In this document: positions 27,369 to 36,028 of the stretch, piece after piece | Layout of the letters: each line of letters starts with the position of its first letter | Numbering within the stretch: position 1 is the stretch's first letter | From: Candidatus Tepidiaquacellales bacterium OLB4/UTCHB1 | Lineage (GTDB): Bacteria > Bacteroidota > Ignavibacteria > Tepidaquicellales > Tepidaquicellaceae | Reading direction: 5' to 3' | Assembly (NCBI GenBank): GCA_002050165.1 | Contig: MWSW01000008.1 | Coordinates: forward strand, 1-64,000 | Length of the DNA: 64,000 nt | Translations under genes and position numbers: made by a program | The notes under the pieces: model-generated | What the model was told of the DNA's origin: nothing | Database searches by the model: none | Seen by the model: the letters and a program-made list of their open reading frames with translations, nothing else

Positions 27369-28064
27369 ATGAAGATGAATTTTCTGGTTTTAATACTGCT
27401 CGTGTTTTTTGTTTGCAATGAAGACAGCAATGAAAACATCCGTATATCAAAAGAAATCGAGACAATAGAAAAATTGACCACTCCCGACAGTTTACTTACG
27501 CCCGGTCAAAGGAAAGTTTTAAACGGTGCTAAGTTAACGTTGCGACACGGTTATGAATACGATATGACAATGGGTTATTATATTACGGAATATAACGATA
27601 AAGGTCAGTACATCGGAGAGCGGGTTTTCCCGGGTGGTGATATTAATCCGGACATTGGGGTCTGTACGGATGTGATCATACGGGCGTTACGATTGGGTGA
27701 AGTTATAGACCTTCAGAAAGCGCTGAATGAAGATATTAAAAAAGCCGTTAAAGATTATCCAATGCACCGATGGGGTTCTAAAAAGCCAGACCCAAATATT
27801 GACCAGCGGAGAGTCATGAACCTCGAAGTGTGGTTTGGAAAGTACTGGACCCAGTTGAATACAGAAGGTGACTGGCAACCCGGAGATATAGTGGTTTGGG
27901 ATATGGCAAAAAGCGGAAACAGTGACCACATTGGAATTGTATCCGATAAAATTGTAAACGGAAGGTATTGGGTTATTCACAATCACCCCGACCCGGGATT
28001 TGTAGCAGAAGAGGATAAACTTTTTTACTGGAAAATCAGTGGGCATTACAGGATAAAAGAATAA
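27369..28064 (+). CDS. DUF1287 (NlpC/P60-like) exported protein
   Basis: This 231-aa protein has an N-terminal hydrophobic export signal; Cys16 might be lipidated, but the residue before it is Val, which is unusual. The DUF1287 domain covers about residues 45-230. It has the motif GVCTDVIIRALR with Cys99, a nearby NIDQRRVMNL (most members have His in place of that Gln), SDHIGIVSD with His187, and HNHPDPG. The Cys/His arrangement suggests a peptidoglycan amidase or peptidase in the envelope. It follows the propeller lipoprotein by 30 bases. Confidence 0.8.
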   Translation: MKMNFLVLILLVFFVCNEDSNENIRISKEIETIEKLTTPDSLLTPGQRKVLNGAKLTLRHGYEYDMTMGYYITEYNDKGQYIGERVFPGGDINPDIGVCTDVIIRALRLGEVIDLQKALNEDIKKAVKDYPMHRWGSKKPDPNIDQRRVMNLEVWFGKYWTQLNTEGDWQPGDIVVWDMAKSGNSDHIGIVSDKIVNGRYWVIHNHPDPGFVAEEDKLFYWKISGHYRIKE

Positions 28065-28069
28065 AAATT

Positions 28070-28094
28070 TTCTGATAAAAAATCAGAATCATTC
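28070..28094 (+). terminator. Possible weak hairpin after the DUF1287 gene
   Basis: TTCTGAT and ATCAGAA form a 7-bp stem around AAAAA, followed by TCATTCTATT. It starts 6 bases after the stop codon. The stem is AT-rich and the tail is poor, so confidence is low. Confidence 0.3.
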
Positions 28095-28282
28095 TATTAA
28101 ATTGAATCATAAAATAATGAAATGATTATTTCAATCGTCAATCTTCAAAGGTTATGGGCAGATTCCCGATTAATAATTCTAAAACTTAAAGGACGTATAA
28201 ATTTCAACAACAAAAAATAAAAAGTCATTTATATCTAACTCAAAATTACGATTTCAGATTTTTATATTTACAGAAAAGTTTA

Positions 28283-28699
28283 ATGAAACTCGAAGTAGAA
28301 AAGTTTATCAACAGCTCACCGAGAAATTTTTATAATAACTTTACAGTTCCTGAGCAAGCAACAATCTGGCAACAGATGGAAGTCAAAGCGTCTGTAACAA
28401 TTGGAGGAAGTTTTGAGAATGAAAACGGCGATAAGTGGACCTATACTGAATTACGACCGTTTGAGCGGGTTGCGTTTAAATGGAACAGAAACGACCTTTC
28501 CCCCGGAAGTGATGTAACAATCAATATTATTCTAATTGACTACGAAACTATAAAAATTCTCGTTGAACACACAGGTATTCACGATGAAAATTCATTGAAA
28601 CAATTAAAGGAATATTGGGAATGGACATTAGACAACATCAAGGCATTTTTAGAAACAGGATATCCGCTCAATAAAAACGATTGGGAAGGTAACCGATAA
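28283..28699 (+). CDS. SRPBCC/AHSA1-like START-fold protein
   Basis: This 138-aa single-domain protein has the SRPBCC helix-grip fold as in the Activator-of-Hsp90 homolog-like (AHSA1/DUF1801-type) family. The N-terminal strand KLEVEKFINSSPRNFYNNFT is followed by SVTIGGSFEN, TELRPFERVAFKWNRND and the long C-terminal helix LKQLKEYWEWTLDNIKAFLETG. Such proteins bind hydrophobic ligands; no catalytic residue is implied. It stands alone between gaps and is convergent with the next gene. Confidence 0.72.
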   Translation: MKLEVEKFINSSPRNFYNNFTVPEQATIWQQMEVKASVTIGGSFENENGDKWTYTELRPFERVAFKWNRNDLSPGSDVTINIILIDYETIKILVEHTGIHDENSLKQLKEYWEWTLDNIKAFLETGYPLNKNDWEGNR

Positions 28700-28720
28700 T
28701 ATTTAAAGTTTACCGCGTAT

Positions 28721-30217
28721 TTATTTGCTAATTCCCTCCTGCAAAAACTTCATTTGTTTTTCAATCCATTCATCGAACGGAAAATAATCGAAAACATTTT
28801 TTTCGTACTTGTCATTTCTCAGGATTTCCAGTTCACGTTTTATATCAATCATTTTATCAAGTTTTTCGATTTCGTTTTTAAACGAAGGGAGTTTTTTTAT
28901 AAATCCGAGGAGAATTGTTTCCATCTTGAAAGGACGTTTTGCCTTTTCCAGATAGCGGAACTTAGAGTTGATTAAATGCTTAACCAAAGTATGATTTCCA
29001 AGTTCGTAGTGAATGAGAATATTAACAAGCTCAGCGTAGTATTTAATATCTTGTCTTATTTTTATAATTTCATCGTTGAGTAATTCATTATTGAAATTTA
29101 AGGCTTGTTCGGTTTCGTCAGATAAAACAAGAACATTTACCATTGTAAAAAAAAGCAATATCCTGAAGTTATTATCGAAATTATTTTTTCTACTTCTCAA
29201 TGAACCTAGAATTTCAGGAATTAACTCAGCAGCTTTTTTATATTTCCGCTGTTTGAAAAATATTTGAAGTAATCCATAGTTCTTAATTATAAAGAAATCA
29301 TTTTCATCAATAGTCCCTTTCGAATAAAACTTTTCCGCAACCCGGATGAACTTGTTAGCCTCTCTAAAATTTTTCAACCGGATGTTTAATAATATCAGAT
29401 AAATTAAAATATCTCCGTTGTAATTAAAAAGCCGGTCTTCAAACTGCAGAGGGTTATTCTGGATTATCTCAAACCTCTTCAGACAATACTGTTTCATTTT
29501 TTCAAAATCGCCCAACAAATCTGAAAGGTGCATCAACTCCCGGTAATAAGCCTCTTTTGCCATTACAGATAAAGCATTCTGTGGTGTTCTCATCAACTCG
29601 TGATTGAGCTTTGTGTTTACAAAATCGGTTAGCGAATCGTCCCTGATTCTTCCATGCAACCTGAAAAAGTTTACAGTTTCAACGATAAGGTTTGAATACG
29701 CATTGTAATTTTCTGTGATTCTTTTAACTTCTTCCTCTTGTCTGAGAATTTCTGATTCGTCTTTATATTTAATCACCTTTTTAAAAAATACCACTTTCTC
29801 CATTTCAATAAATTGAAGCTGGAAATTAAATCTCTCCGTTTTCTCCGCTAAACGTTTTCCTGTTCTGATATTTGAGAAAAACTCTTTATACATACCGCGC
29901 GCGTAAAAAATTTTGCAGTTTTGAATTATGTCGCACAGTTTCAAGTCGAGGGATTTTTCGGAATGAAACGACAGGAGGCTTTTCATTATCAGCCGGTAGA
30001 GGTAGTTCTTTGTAAAAGGGAGTTGTTTTATGAACTTTTCATTCTTAAACTTTTCTCTTATCGCACTCTCGTTGTACTCATCGAGAGTTTCAAGTTCATC
30101 GAAAAGTTTTATGTAATTTTTCTCTCCGCCCTGAAGGGATGCGAAAAGTTTAAAATATCTCTTTTCGCTTTTTGTAAGCGATTTTATGAGACCAAACAGT
30201 TCTGTACTTAATTTCAT
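28721..30217 (-). CDS. Conserved hypothetical helical-repeat protein (Bacteroidota type)
   Basis: This 498-aa soluble protein is almost wholly helical, with helix-turn-helix spacing like degenerate TPR repeats from about residue 100 to 440. Its start, MKLSTELFGLIKSLTKSEKRYF, is a hallmark of a family of unknown function that recurs in Bacteroidota genomes. There is no signal peptide, transmembrane segment or enzyme motif. The 135-base spacer between it and the divergent SDR gene would hold both promoters. I cannot assign a role beyond a likely protein-interaction platform. Confidence 0.75.
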   Translation of the reverse strand: MKLSTELFGLIKSLTKSEKRYFKLFASLQGGEKNYIKLFDELETLDEYNESAIREKFKNEKFIKQLPFTKNYLYRLIMKSLLSFHSEKSLDLKLCDIIQNCKIFYARGMYKEFFSNIRTGKRLAEKTERFNFQLQFIEMEKVVFFKKVIKYKDESEILRQEEEVKRITENYNAYSNLIVETVNFFRLHGRIRDDSLTDFVNTKLNHELMRTPQNALSVMAKEAYYRELMHLSDLLGDFEKMKQYCLKRFEIIQNNPLQFEDRLFNYNGDILIYLILLNIRLKNFREANKFIRVAEKFYSKGTIDENDFFIIKNYGLLQIFFKQRKYKKAAELIPEILGSLRSRKNNFDNNFRILLFFTMVNVLVLSDETEQALNFNNELLNDEIIKIRQDIKYYAELVNILIHYELGNHTLVKHLINSKFRYLEKAKRPFKMETILLGFIKKLPSFKNEIEKLDKMIDIKRELEILRNDKYEKNVFDYFPFDEWIEKQMKFLQEGISK

Positions 30218-30352
30218 ACATTATGTGTTTAAATTGATACAGAACCCTCCCCCAAAGTACCGGTAAATTGATGTAGAACTAAACATGAAACATATAAAAA
30301 TACTATACGAAATAAAAGCAAAAATTAATGAAAGTAAAAAAAATCTAAATCA

Positions 30353-31354
30353 ATGAACATTCTGGTTATAGGTGGAACGAAGTTTATCGGGTATTTTGTA
30401 ACGAGGCAACTGGTTGAACGGGGGCATTCAGTTTTTCTGTTTAATAGGGGGAATAATCATACAGATTTTCCTGAAAATATTATCCACATTAAGGGAGATA
30501 GAAAGGATTTACTTTCCTTCAAACGCAAATTTGATTCTATTCAAGCGGATGTAATTGTAGATATGATTCCAATTGGCGATGAGGATTCCAATAATTTAAT
30601 GAAAACCGCATCAGGAATTGTTGGGAGAGTAGTTGCAATCAGTAGTTGCGACGTTTACCGTGCGTATGGCAGATTGACAGGTCTCGAACCGGGACCACCG
30701 GATGTTACACCACTCACGGAATTATCCCCGTTGCGGGATAAACTTTTCCCGTTCAGATATCACGCAAAATCTAATGGTATGAAAAGGTATGAAAAAATTC
30801 TGGTGGAAAGAAATGTGTTAAATCACGATTCCATAAAGGGGACAATTTTAAGGCTGCCTATGGTTTACGGTCCTAAGGATTATCAATTCAGGTTTCACCA
30901 ATATCTTCAGCGAATGGACGATAATAGAAAGTTCATAATTATAGATGGACGAACAGCCGGATGGAAAACAACCAGGATTTACGTTGAAGACGCTGCCCAT
31001 GCAATTGTATTGGCAATTGAGAACAAGAACGCAGAAGGTGAAATTTTTAATGTTGCGGAAACGTCTATCTTTACCGAAAAAGAATTTATCCAAAGGATTG
31101 CACATATTGTTGGCTGGACAGGTGAAGTAATAATTTATCCCGCGAAAAGTGATGATGAGTTTCCTCAACAAGATCTTGTTATTGATTCAACAAAAATAAG
31201 GAACCTTTTAAAATATGAAAGTTTAACAACAGAAGAAGAAGCGTATAACAGGACGATAAACTGGGAACGTGCAAACAGGGTGAAAGAGATGAAGTTGAAT
31301 TATAATTTTGACGATGACCTTTTTAAAGAATATATCCACTCTCACAGAAACTAA
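30353..31354 (+). CDS. NAD-dependent epimerase/dehydratase family (extended SDR) protein
   Basis: This 333-aa protein has an N-terminal Rossmann motif GGTKFIG (residues 7-13) and FNRGN after strand 2, typical of extended short-chain dehydrogenases in the CSP41-like group. The region that normally holds YxxxK reads MKRYEKILVER, a Tyr-Glu-Lys arrangement that I recall in this subgroup. An RLPMVYGPKDYQFRFHQYL stretch and a substrate part with TTRIYVEDAAHAI follow. Members act on nucleotide sugars or bind RNA; substrate is unassigned. No obvious operon partner. Confidence 0.8.
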   Translation: MNILVIGGTKFIGYFVTRQLVERGHSVFLFNRGNNHTDFPENIIHIKGDRKDLLSFKRKFDSIQADVIVDMIPIGDEDSNNLMKTASGIVGRVVAISSCDVYRAYGRLTGLEPGPPDVTPLTELSPLRDKLFPFRYHAKSNGMKRYEKILVERNVLNHDSIKGTILRLPMVYGPKDYQFRFHQYLQRMDDNRKFIIIDGRTAGWKTTRIYVEDAAHAIVLAIENKNAEGEIFNVAETSIFTEKEFIQRIAHIVGWTGEVIIYPAKSDDEFPQQDLVIDSTKIRNLLKYESLTTEEEAYNRTINWERANRVKEMKLNYNFDDDLFKEYIHSHRN

Positions 31355-31376
31355 GACCGTTATAAACGGTTTCTGT
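31344..31376 (+). terminator. Likely terminator of the SDR gene
   Basis: CAGAAA pairs with TTTCTG and, inside it, CCGTT pairs with AACGG around ATA, with a six-base bulge on the left arm. A TTTCG and TATTA tail follows. The hairpin overlaps the stop codon. Confidence 0.45.
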
Positions 31377-31436
31377 TTCGTATTATAACTTTCAAAAACA
31401 TTAACACATATACGGAATAATTTAAAAAAATCAAAA

Positions 31437-33212
31437 ATGAAAAAAATAATTTTATTAATTCTACTTTTTCCAGTGCTGATTTATGCGCAAAGTCCGTTTG
31501 GTGAAATTGTTGTTACAACCAGATTATCCGAAACATACTACGATAAAAACGGAAATATTCTCACCGGTAAAGGTGTAGTTGTTGGTGATGTGGATTCGGG
31601 AGTTGATGTTTTTCATCCTATGTTCTTTTTTGCTGACGGTGGGAAATACGAATGGATAGACGTAGAATCAGATGGAAAGTTTACGCAGGGAATAGATGGT
31701 ATCGACTTTAACGGTAATAATGTTATTGATGCAAATGAACAATTAAGGATATTAAAAATGCGGGATGAGACCTGGGGGATGCTTGGACCATCGTCTGCTT
31801 CTTTCACAATTGATAAGGATTTTCTTTATTTAGATGCAAACGGCAATGGTTACCGTGATTACGGGCCTAAATCTGGTTTCAAAGAAAGCGATCCAACTTA
31901 TGGTGAATTATTGTTTATTGCTATTGATGAAAATGATAATAAACGTTTAGATGTACAGGAAACCCTGATTGCTCTCAAAACATCAAAAATCAGAGCGGTA
32001 AGAGAAAAGGATGGTAATATCAGGCGCCGGGGAATTGACCTTATTGAAACCGAACCGGATTCTGTTTCTCACGGTACCGGTGTTGCAGGAATCGTAATGG
32101 GTGGACACTACGGAGTACAAAGAATTCACGGAATTGCTCCTGATGCAGAAATGGTTTTTGCAAATATTAAATATGAATATACGCCCAGATTTGTCAGAAA
32201 TTTTCCTGACCTGATTAATTTTTTAATTGATGAAGAAGTTAACGTAATCTTAATTGAAGACGGCGAATGGGGTTGGGAGTTTATGGATGGTTCAACAATG
32301 GAAGAGCAAATGCTGAACGAATATGTCCGGAACGGTAAGGTTGTAATTGGTGGCGCTGGAAACCTTGCTGGTGCAAATATGCACCTGAAGGATACTTTGA
32401 AATCAGGAGAAAAGAAATCTTACAGTATTACTTGTCCGGAAATGTCGGAAGGAAAAATTAACGATGGTGTGTTTACTTCATTCATTTGGACTGACAAAGA
32501 CAATTTCATTTCATTTCAGATTGAAACCCCTGATGGAAATAAAACTCCGTTATTGACCAAAGGCAGTGAAATAATAGAAACGGGTAAGTATAATATCATT
32601 TATTCCCGTGATGTATCACAAAAGGGTACAGTAATGTTTAGATTCGGCTTTTCGAGGAGCGATTCAGGGAGCGTTGAAGGAAACTGGACGTTCGATGTTA
32701 CTTCAGAGAAAGTTCAAACGATTAACGGATATGTTGTGGATGTTTCTCAATCGTGGGCTGGAAACTCTCATTGGAACGAATACACGACAGATGAGACGAC
32801 GGTAACTTTTCCGTGCACTGGAGATAGTGTAATAGCTGTTGGTGCATATACTGTAAACTTTCCATTTAGTTTTGATGAAGAAATTAACGACCTCTCGTAT
32901 TACAGCGGAAGGGGATATAACATTACAGGGAAAATAGGTCCGGAGATTACAGCGCCCGGACATTCTACATTTTCACTATCTCCAAACAACGGCATAACAA
33001 TTTTCAGTGGTACGAGTTCTGCTGCGCCACACGTTGTCGGTGCAGTTTGTTTATTGCTGCAATATGAACCGACGTTAAATCAGTCAGAGATAAAAGAAAT
33101 ACTCTTTAGTTCAGCAACACAAGATAAATTTACAGGTGAAGTACCGAACAGTTCATGGGGCTGGGGAAAACTGAACATAGAAGCAGCATTAAAAATGTTA
33201 AAAAATAAATAA
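31437..33212 (+). CDS. Exported subtilisin-family (S8) protease with calcium-type loops
   Basis: This 591-aa protein has a signal peptide (about residues 1-17, cleavage near YAQ). The S8 catalytic set is Asp53 (DVDSGVD), His212 (SHGTGVAG), an oxyanion Asn in GGAGNLAG and Ser527 (GTSSAAPHVVGA). The Asp-to-His spacing of about 160 residues is far longer than in subtilisin. That insert holds three acidic loops of the DxNxNxxxD type near residues 90, 132 and 164, resembling EF-hand or dockerin calcium loops. A domain of about 190 residues sits between the Asn and the Ser. It has no T9SS tail, so a periplasmic or differently exported location is likely. Confidence 0.9.
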   Translation: MKKIILLILLFPVLIYAQSPFGEIVVTTRLSETYYDKNGNILTGKGVVVGDVDSGVDVFHPMFFFADGGKYEWIDVESDGKFTQGIDGIDFNGNNVIDANEQLRILKMRDETWGMLGPSSASFTIDKDFLYLDANGNGYRDYGPKSGFKESDPTYGELLFIAIDENDNKRLDVQETLIALKTSKIRAVREKDGNIRRRGIDLIETEPDSVSHGTGVAGIVMGGHYGVQRIHGIAPDAEMVFANIKYEYTPRFVRNFPDLINFLIDEEVNVILIEDGEWGWEFMDGSTMEEQMLNEYVRNGKVVIGGAGNLAGANMHLKDTLKSGEKKSYSITCPEMSEGKINDGVFTSFIWTDKDNFISFQIETPDGNKTPLLTKGSEIIETGKYNIIYSRDVSQKGTVMFRFGFSRSDSGSVEGNWTFDVTSEKVQTINGYVVDVSQSWAGNSHWNEYTTDETTVTFPCTGDSVIAVGAYTVNFPFSFDEEINDLSYYSGRGYNITGKIGPEITAPGHSTFSLSPNNGITIFSGTSSAAPHVVGAVCLLLQYEPTLNQSEIKEILFSSATQDKFTGEVPNSSWGWGKLNIEAALKMLKNK

Positions 33213-33371
33213 GACTAATTGAAAAACTTTATTTTGCAAAAATAATTTTTTGGGAATAGTTTTACTGATATAATCACGACCTCTGAAAACCCGTACCAGT
33301 AAAGGGATTCCAGAAGTTTTGTTTTTTTAAAAAAGAAACCGTTACATACTGAAAGAAAAAATTAAAATCAA

Positions 33372-33407
33372 TTTGATTTATTTAAAAAATAATTATTGTT
33401 ATTTTTG
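33372..33407 (+). promoter_or_regulatory. Candidate Bacteroidota promoter of the Lys-rich protein gene
   Basis: TTTG at 33372-33375 and TATTTTTG at 33400-33407 match the -33 and -7 elements, with a 24-base spacer that is slightly long. The predicted start of transcription lies about 28 bases before the ATG, leaving room for the strong ribosome binding site. Confidence 0.5.
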
Positions 33408-33427
33408 TATTGCTTTTACCATTAAAT

Positions 33428-33434
33428 AAAGGAG
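33428..33434 (+). promoter_or_regulatory. Strong Shine-Dalgarno sequence of the Lys-rich protein gene
   Basis: AAAGGAG lies 5 bases, all A, before the ATG at 33440. Most genes in this window have no such site. It decides the start: an earlier in-frame TTG at 33410 would place this motif inside the coding region. Confidence 0.8.
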
Positions 33435-33439
33435 AAAAA

Positions 33440-33607
33440 ATGGCTAAAAAAGCAGCGCCTAAAAAAAAGGTAGCGCCTAAAAAAAAGGCAGCACCTAAAA
33501 AGAAAGCAGCTCCTAAGAAGAAAGCAGCTCCTAAGAAGAAAGCTGCACCTAAGAAGAAAGCTGCACCTAAGAAGAAAACCACCGCTAAAAAAACGGCAAA
33601 GAAATAA
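33440..33607 (+). CDS. Small basic histone-H1-like protein with APKKKA repeats
   Basis: This 55-aa protein is made almost only of Lys, Ala and Pro. After MAKK it carries about seven tandem hexapeptides of the form AAPKKK (one with Val) and a Thr/Lys tail (TTAKKTAKK). The DNA repeats in 18-base units. Such tails occur in histone H1-like nucleoid proteins and at the ends of HU or AlgP-type proteins, and they bind DNA by charge; here the tail stands alone. Strong promoter and Shine-Dalgarno signals suggest high expression. A DNA- or RNA-compacting role is inferred. A terminator follows about 80 bases downstream. Confidence 0.78.
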   Translation: MAKKAAPKKKVAPKKKAAPKKKAAPKKKAAPKKKAAPKKKAAPKKKTTAKKTAKK

Positions 33608-33689
33608 TATGCCCCGGAACTTTTTAACTTCATCTGAAATATGTGAACAAGGTTTTTGATTCGGCAAGCGGTTGTAGGTTGAAGAAGTG

Positions 33690-33720
33690 AACCGGCAGTC
33701 ATTGGCTGCCGGTTTTTTTA
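33690..33720 (+). terminator. Rho-independent terminator after the Lys-rich protein gene
   Basis: AACCGGCAG and CTGCCGGTT form a perfect 9-bp stem with a 7-base loop, directly followed by seven T. Confidence 0.9.
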
Positions 33721-33877
33721 TAACATGTTCAAACTGAATATTAACTACTACAATGATAATGTTAACTGAAAAGATAAAATCATCCGGAGAATTAATGTTC
33801 ACCTAAAAAGGATTTAATCTTTTTTTAAAAAATATGAAACCTTCCGAAAATTTTATCGAAATATTACCTGGTTCTTG

Positions 33878-33908
33878 TTGATAGTAAAACTAATAATTTT
33901 TAATTTTG
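33878..33908 (+). promoter_or_regulatory. Candidate promoter of an orphan transcript
   Basis: TTG at 33878-33880 and TAATTTTG at 33901-33908 are 20 bases apart, matching the Bacteroidota layout of a -33 TTTG-like and a -7 TAnnTTTG element. The unit it would drive ends at the 34096 terminator. Confidence 0.4.
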
Positions 33909-33914
33909 TAAACG

Positions 33915-34130
33915 CAAGTTATCCACGAACCCAAATATGCAGATGCTATAAAAATGAAAATAATTTTAACCGAAAATATAGTCTTCACACCGATAGTGGT
34001 AATAGAAGTATATGAAGATAATTTTATCCGGTCAGTTCCGTGGGTTAAACGGAGGAATGTAAAGATGTAATACCCCTTAGTTTTAGAATTTTAATAACCG
34101 CGGATCAAATTTAGATTCGCGGTTTTTTTT
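33915..34130 (+). other. Candidate orphan transcription unit (small RNA or 38-codon ORF)
   Basis: The 33608-34175 gap contains no ORF of ordinary size. After the first terminator it holds a promoter-like element and a second strong terminator about 220 bases apart. Between them, an open frame at 33954-34070 encodes 38 residues (starting MKIILTEN, ending KRRNVKM). It has no ribosome binding site, and GGAGG occurs only near its end. The sequence does not show the landmarks of tmRNA, SRP RNA, RNase P RNA or a known riboswitch that I can recognise. A small RNA or a small protein is possible. Confidence 0.3.
34096..34130 (+). terminator. Rho-independent terminator
   Basis: AACCGCGGATC pairs with GATTCGCGGTT (11 positions, one G-T) around AAATTTA, followed by a run of eight to nine T. 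It lies 46 bases before the ABC exporter gene and ends the unit upstream. Confidence 0.85.
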
Positions 34131-34175
34131 TCAGGAATTATTATTTGTTATCAATTTTATTCAAGTTTACTTTCG

Positions 34176-36026
34176 ATGGAAAATGTAAAGAAACTTTTTC
34201 AGCTACTCGATAAATGGAAGCATAACTACGTTTTTGCATCAGTGCTGCTTATAATCGCAACGGCAATAAGAATGCTTGAACCGAAAGTATTGCAAGTTAC
34301 AGTTGACAAAATTGTAGCATATTTTACAGTAAGTTCTGATTCGTATAAAGGTGGTACGGGGATGATTACGACATTATTTAATTCTATGCTTCCCGAGCTA
34401 CGCACGGACAATCTGCATATTATTTTAATTTGGTTAGGTTTGATTTTTCTTTTTATTTCATTGCTACGGGGAGTCTTTACATTTTCGTCAAGCGCCATAT
34501 CAGCATCGTCAACCGAAAAGGCGATAAAGAAACTTCGTGACAGGTTGTTCTCTCACTTACAGGCATTACCGTTAGCTTATCATTCAAAAACACCTACCGG
34601 TGAGCTTATACAACGTTGTACAGGTGATGTTGAAACGGTAAGGAAATTTGCTTCGATTCAGGTTGTTGACGTTCTTCGGCTACTTACGATTTTTATCGCT
34701 GCATTTATTATGATGTATGGCATAAATATTATCTATTCATTAATTGCAGTTGCACTTGTCCCGGTTATTGCAGTTGGGTCGGTTATATTTTTTAAAAAGG
34801 AAAGTGAAATATGGACTAAGCACGAAAAAGAGCAGGATAAATTGTCAATAATAGTACAAGAAAATCTTTCGGGAATTAGAGTGGTGAAAGCATTTGCAAA
34901 AGAGAAATATGAAATTGAAAAATTCACAAATCAAAATGAAACCAAACGCCAATGGGGAATAAAATTATTGAAACTTCATGCATTCTTTTGGCCATTCTCG
35001 GATTTCTTAGTGTACACGCAAATGTCAATCTCGGTTTTCGCGGGTGCATATTTCGCACTGAACGGAGTAATAACAGTCGGCGAGCTTACTGCATTTTATT
35101 CCTATGCAATGCTTGTAACCTGGCCCTTGAGAAGAGTCGGACAAGTCGTTGCAGAAATGGGAATGACAACGGTTGCAATAAAGAGAATCTTTTCAATACT
35201 GGATTTTCAGGCGGAAGACCGTACAGGTATTAATGAGAATGGTTACGGTAAACTGAAAGGTGAGATTGAATTCCGGAATATTTCATTCAGATATCCTGAT
35301 GGTAACGAAAAACATGTACTGAACGATATTAGTTTTAAAATAAAACCGGGTGAAAAAATCGCACTGCTTGGACCTTCAGGTTCAGGGAAATCAACGATTA
35401 TATCCTTATTGATGAGATTTTTTGAACCGGATGAAGGTGAAATTTTACTCGATGGAAAATCTTTGAAATTGTATTCAAAAGAGTTGCTAAGAAATAGAAT
35501 TGGTGTGGTGTTGCAAAAGCCGTTCCTCTTTTCAAGGACATTGAAAGAAAATATTGCTTACGGCAATCCGTCATCACACATAGATGAAGTAATTGATGCA
35601 GCAAAAGCTGCAAAGATACACGATGTAATAACCGAAATCTTTCCGCAGTCGTATGAAACAGTTGTCGGTGAAAAAGGAGTTACTTTATCGGGTGGACAGA
35701 AACAACGCGTTTCTATTGCAAGAACTTTGCTCACTGATCCGGATATATTTGTTCTGGATGACTCTACATCTGCAGTCGATACAGAGACAGAGTTCGAAAT
35801 TCAAAAAGCTCTTGCTGAGATTATGAAAAATAAAACCTCGTTTGTTATTGCACACAGAATTACATCCATTCAGAATTGCGACCGGATTATTGTACTCGAC
35901 AAAGGAAAAGTAATTGAACAAGGAACACAAAAGGATTTACTATCAATAGACGGATTTTTTAAAAAGATTTACAACCTACAGGTGTTAATTGAGGAAGAAA
36001 TTGAAAACGAGATAAAACAAGGATAA
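34176..36026 (+). CDS. ABC exporter half-transporter, degenerate-site subunit
   Basis: This 616-aa protein has an N-terminal six-helix exporter domain (about 1-320) and a C-terminal ATPase domain. Walker A is GPSGSGKST (399-407), the signature is LSGGQKQR, and Walker B reads FVLDDSTSAVD with Asp529 where catalytic Glu is usual. That change marks the non-canonical site subunit in heterodimeric exporters of the TM287/288 and BmrCD type. Its partner starts two bases after its stop codon. Together they should form an inner-membrane exporter of drugs, lipids or peptides; the substrate is unknown. Confidence 0.92.
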   Translation: MENVKKLFQLLDKWKHNYVFASVLLIIATAIRMLEPKVLQVTVDKIVAYFTVSSDSYKGGTGMITTLFNSMLPELRTDNLHIILIWLGLIFLFISLLRGVFTFSSSAISASSTEKAIKKLRDRLFSHLQALPLAYHSKTPTGELIQRCTGDVETVRKFASIQVVDVLRLLTIFIAAFIMMYGINIIYSLIAVALVPVIAVGSVIFFKKESEIWTKHEKEQDKLSIIVQENLSGIRVVKAFAKEKYEIEKFTNQNETKRQWGIKLLKLHAFFWPFSDFLVYTQMSISVFAGAYFALNGVITVGELTAFYSYAMLVTWPLRRVGQVVAEMGMTTVAIKRIFSILDFQAEDRTGINENGYGKLKGEIEFRNISFRYPDGNEKHVLNDISFKIKPGEKIALLGPSGSGKSTIISLLMRFFEPDEGEILLDGKSLKLYSKELLRNRIGVVLQKPFLFSRTLKENIAYGNPSSHIDEVIDAAKAAKIHDVITEIFPQSYETVVGEKGVTLSGGQKQRVSIARTLLTDPDIFVLDDSTSAVDTETEFEIQKALAEIMKNKTSFVIAHRITSIQNCDRIIVLDKGKVIEQGTQKDLLSIDGFFKKIYNLQVLIEEEIENEIKQG

Positions 36027-36028
36027 AT

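Noticed and set aside
33440-33607. 18-base tandem repeats considered as a CRISPR or VNTR-only element
   Set aside because: The units are contiguous without spacers and lie in frame within a gene that has a strong ribosome binding site.
33382-33802. Minus-strand frames across the Lys-rich gene (Phe/Leu/Gly-Ala repeats)
   Set aside because: They are shadows of the AAPKKK repeats and the gene has clear plus-strand start and stop signals.
33915-34130. Known structured RNA (tmRNA, SRP RNA, RNase P, 6S)
   Set aside because: No conserved landmark of tmRNA, SRP RNA or RNase P RNA was seen, and a 6S-like long hairpin was not evident by eye.
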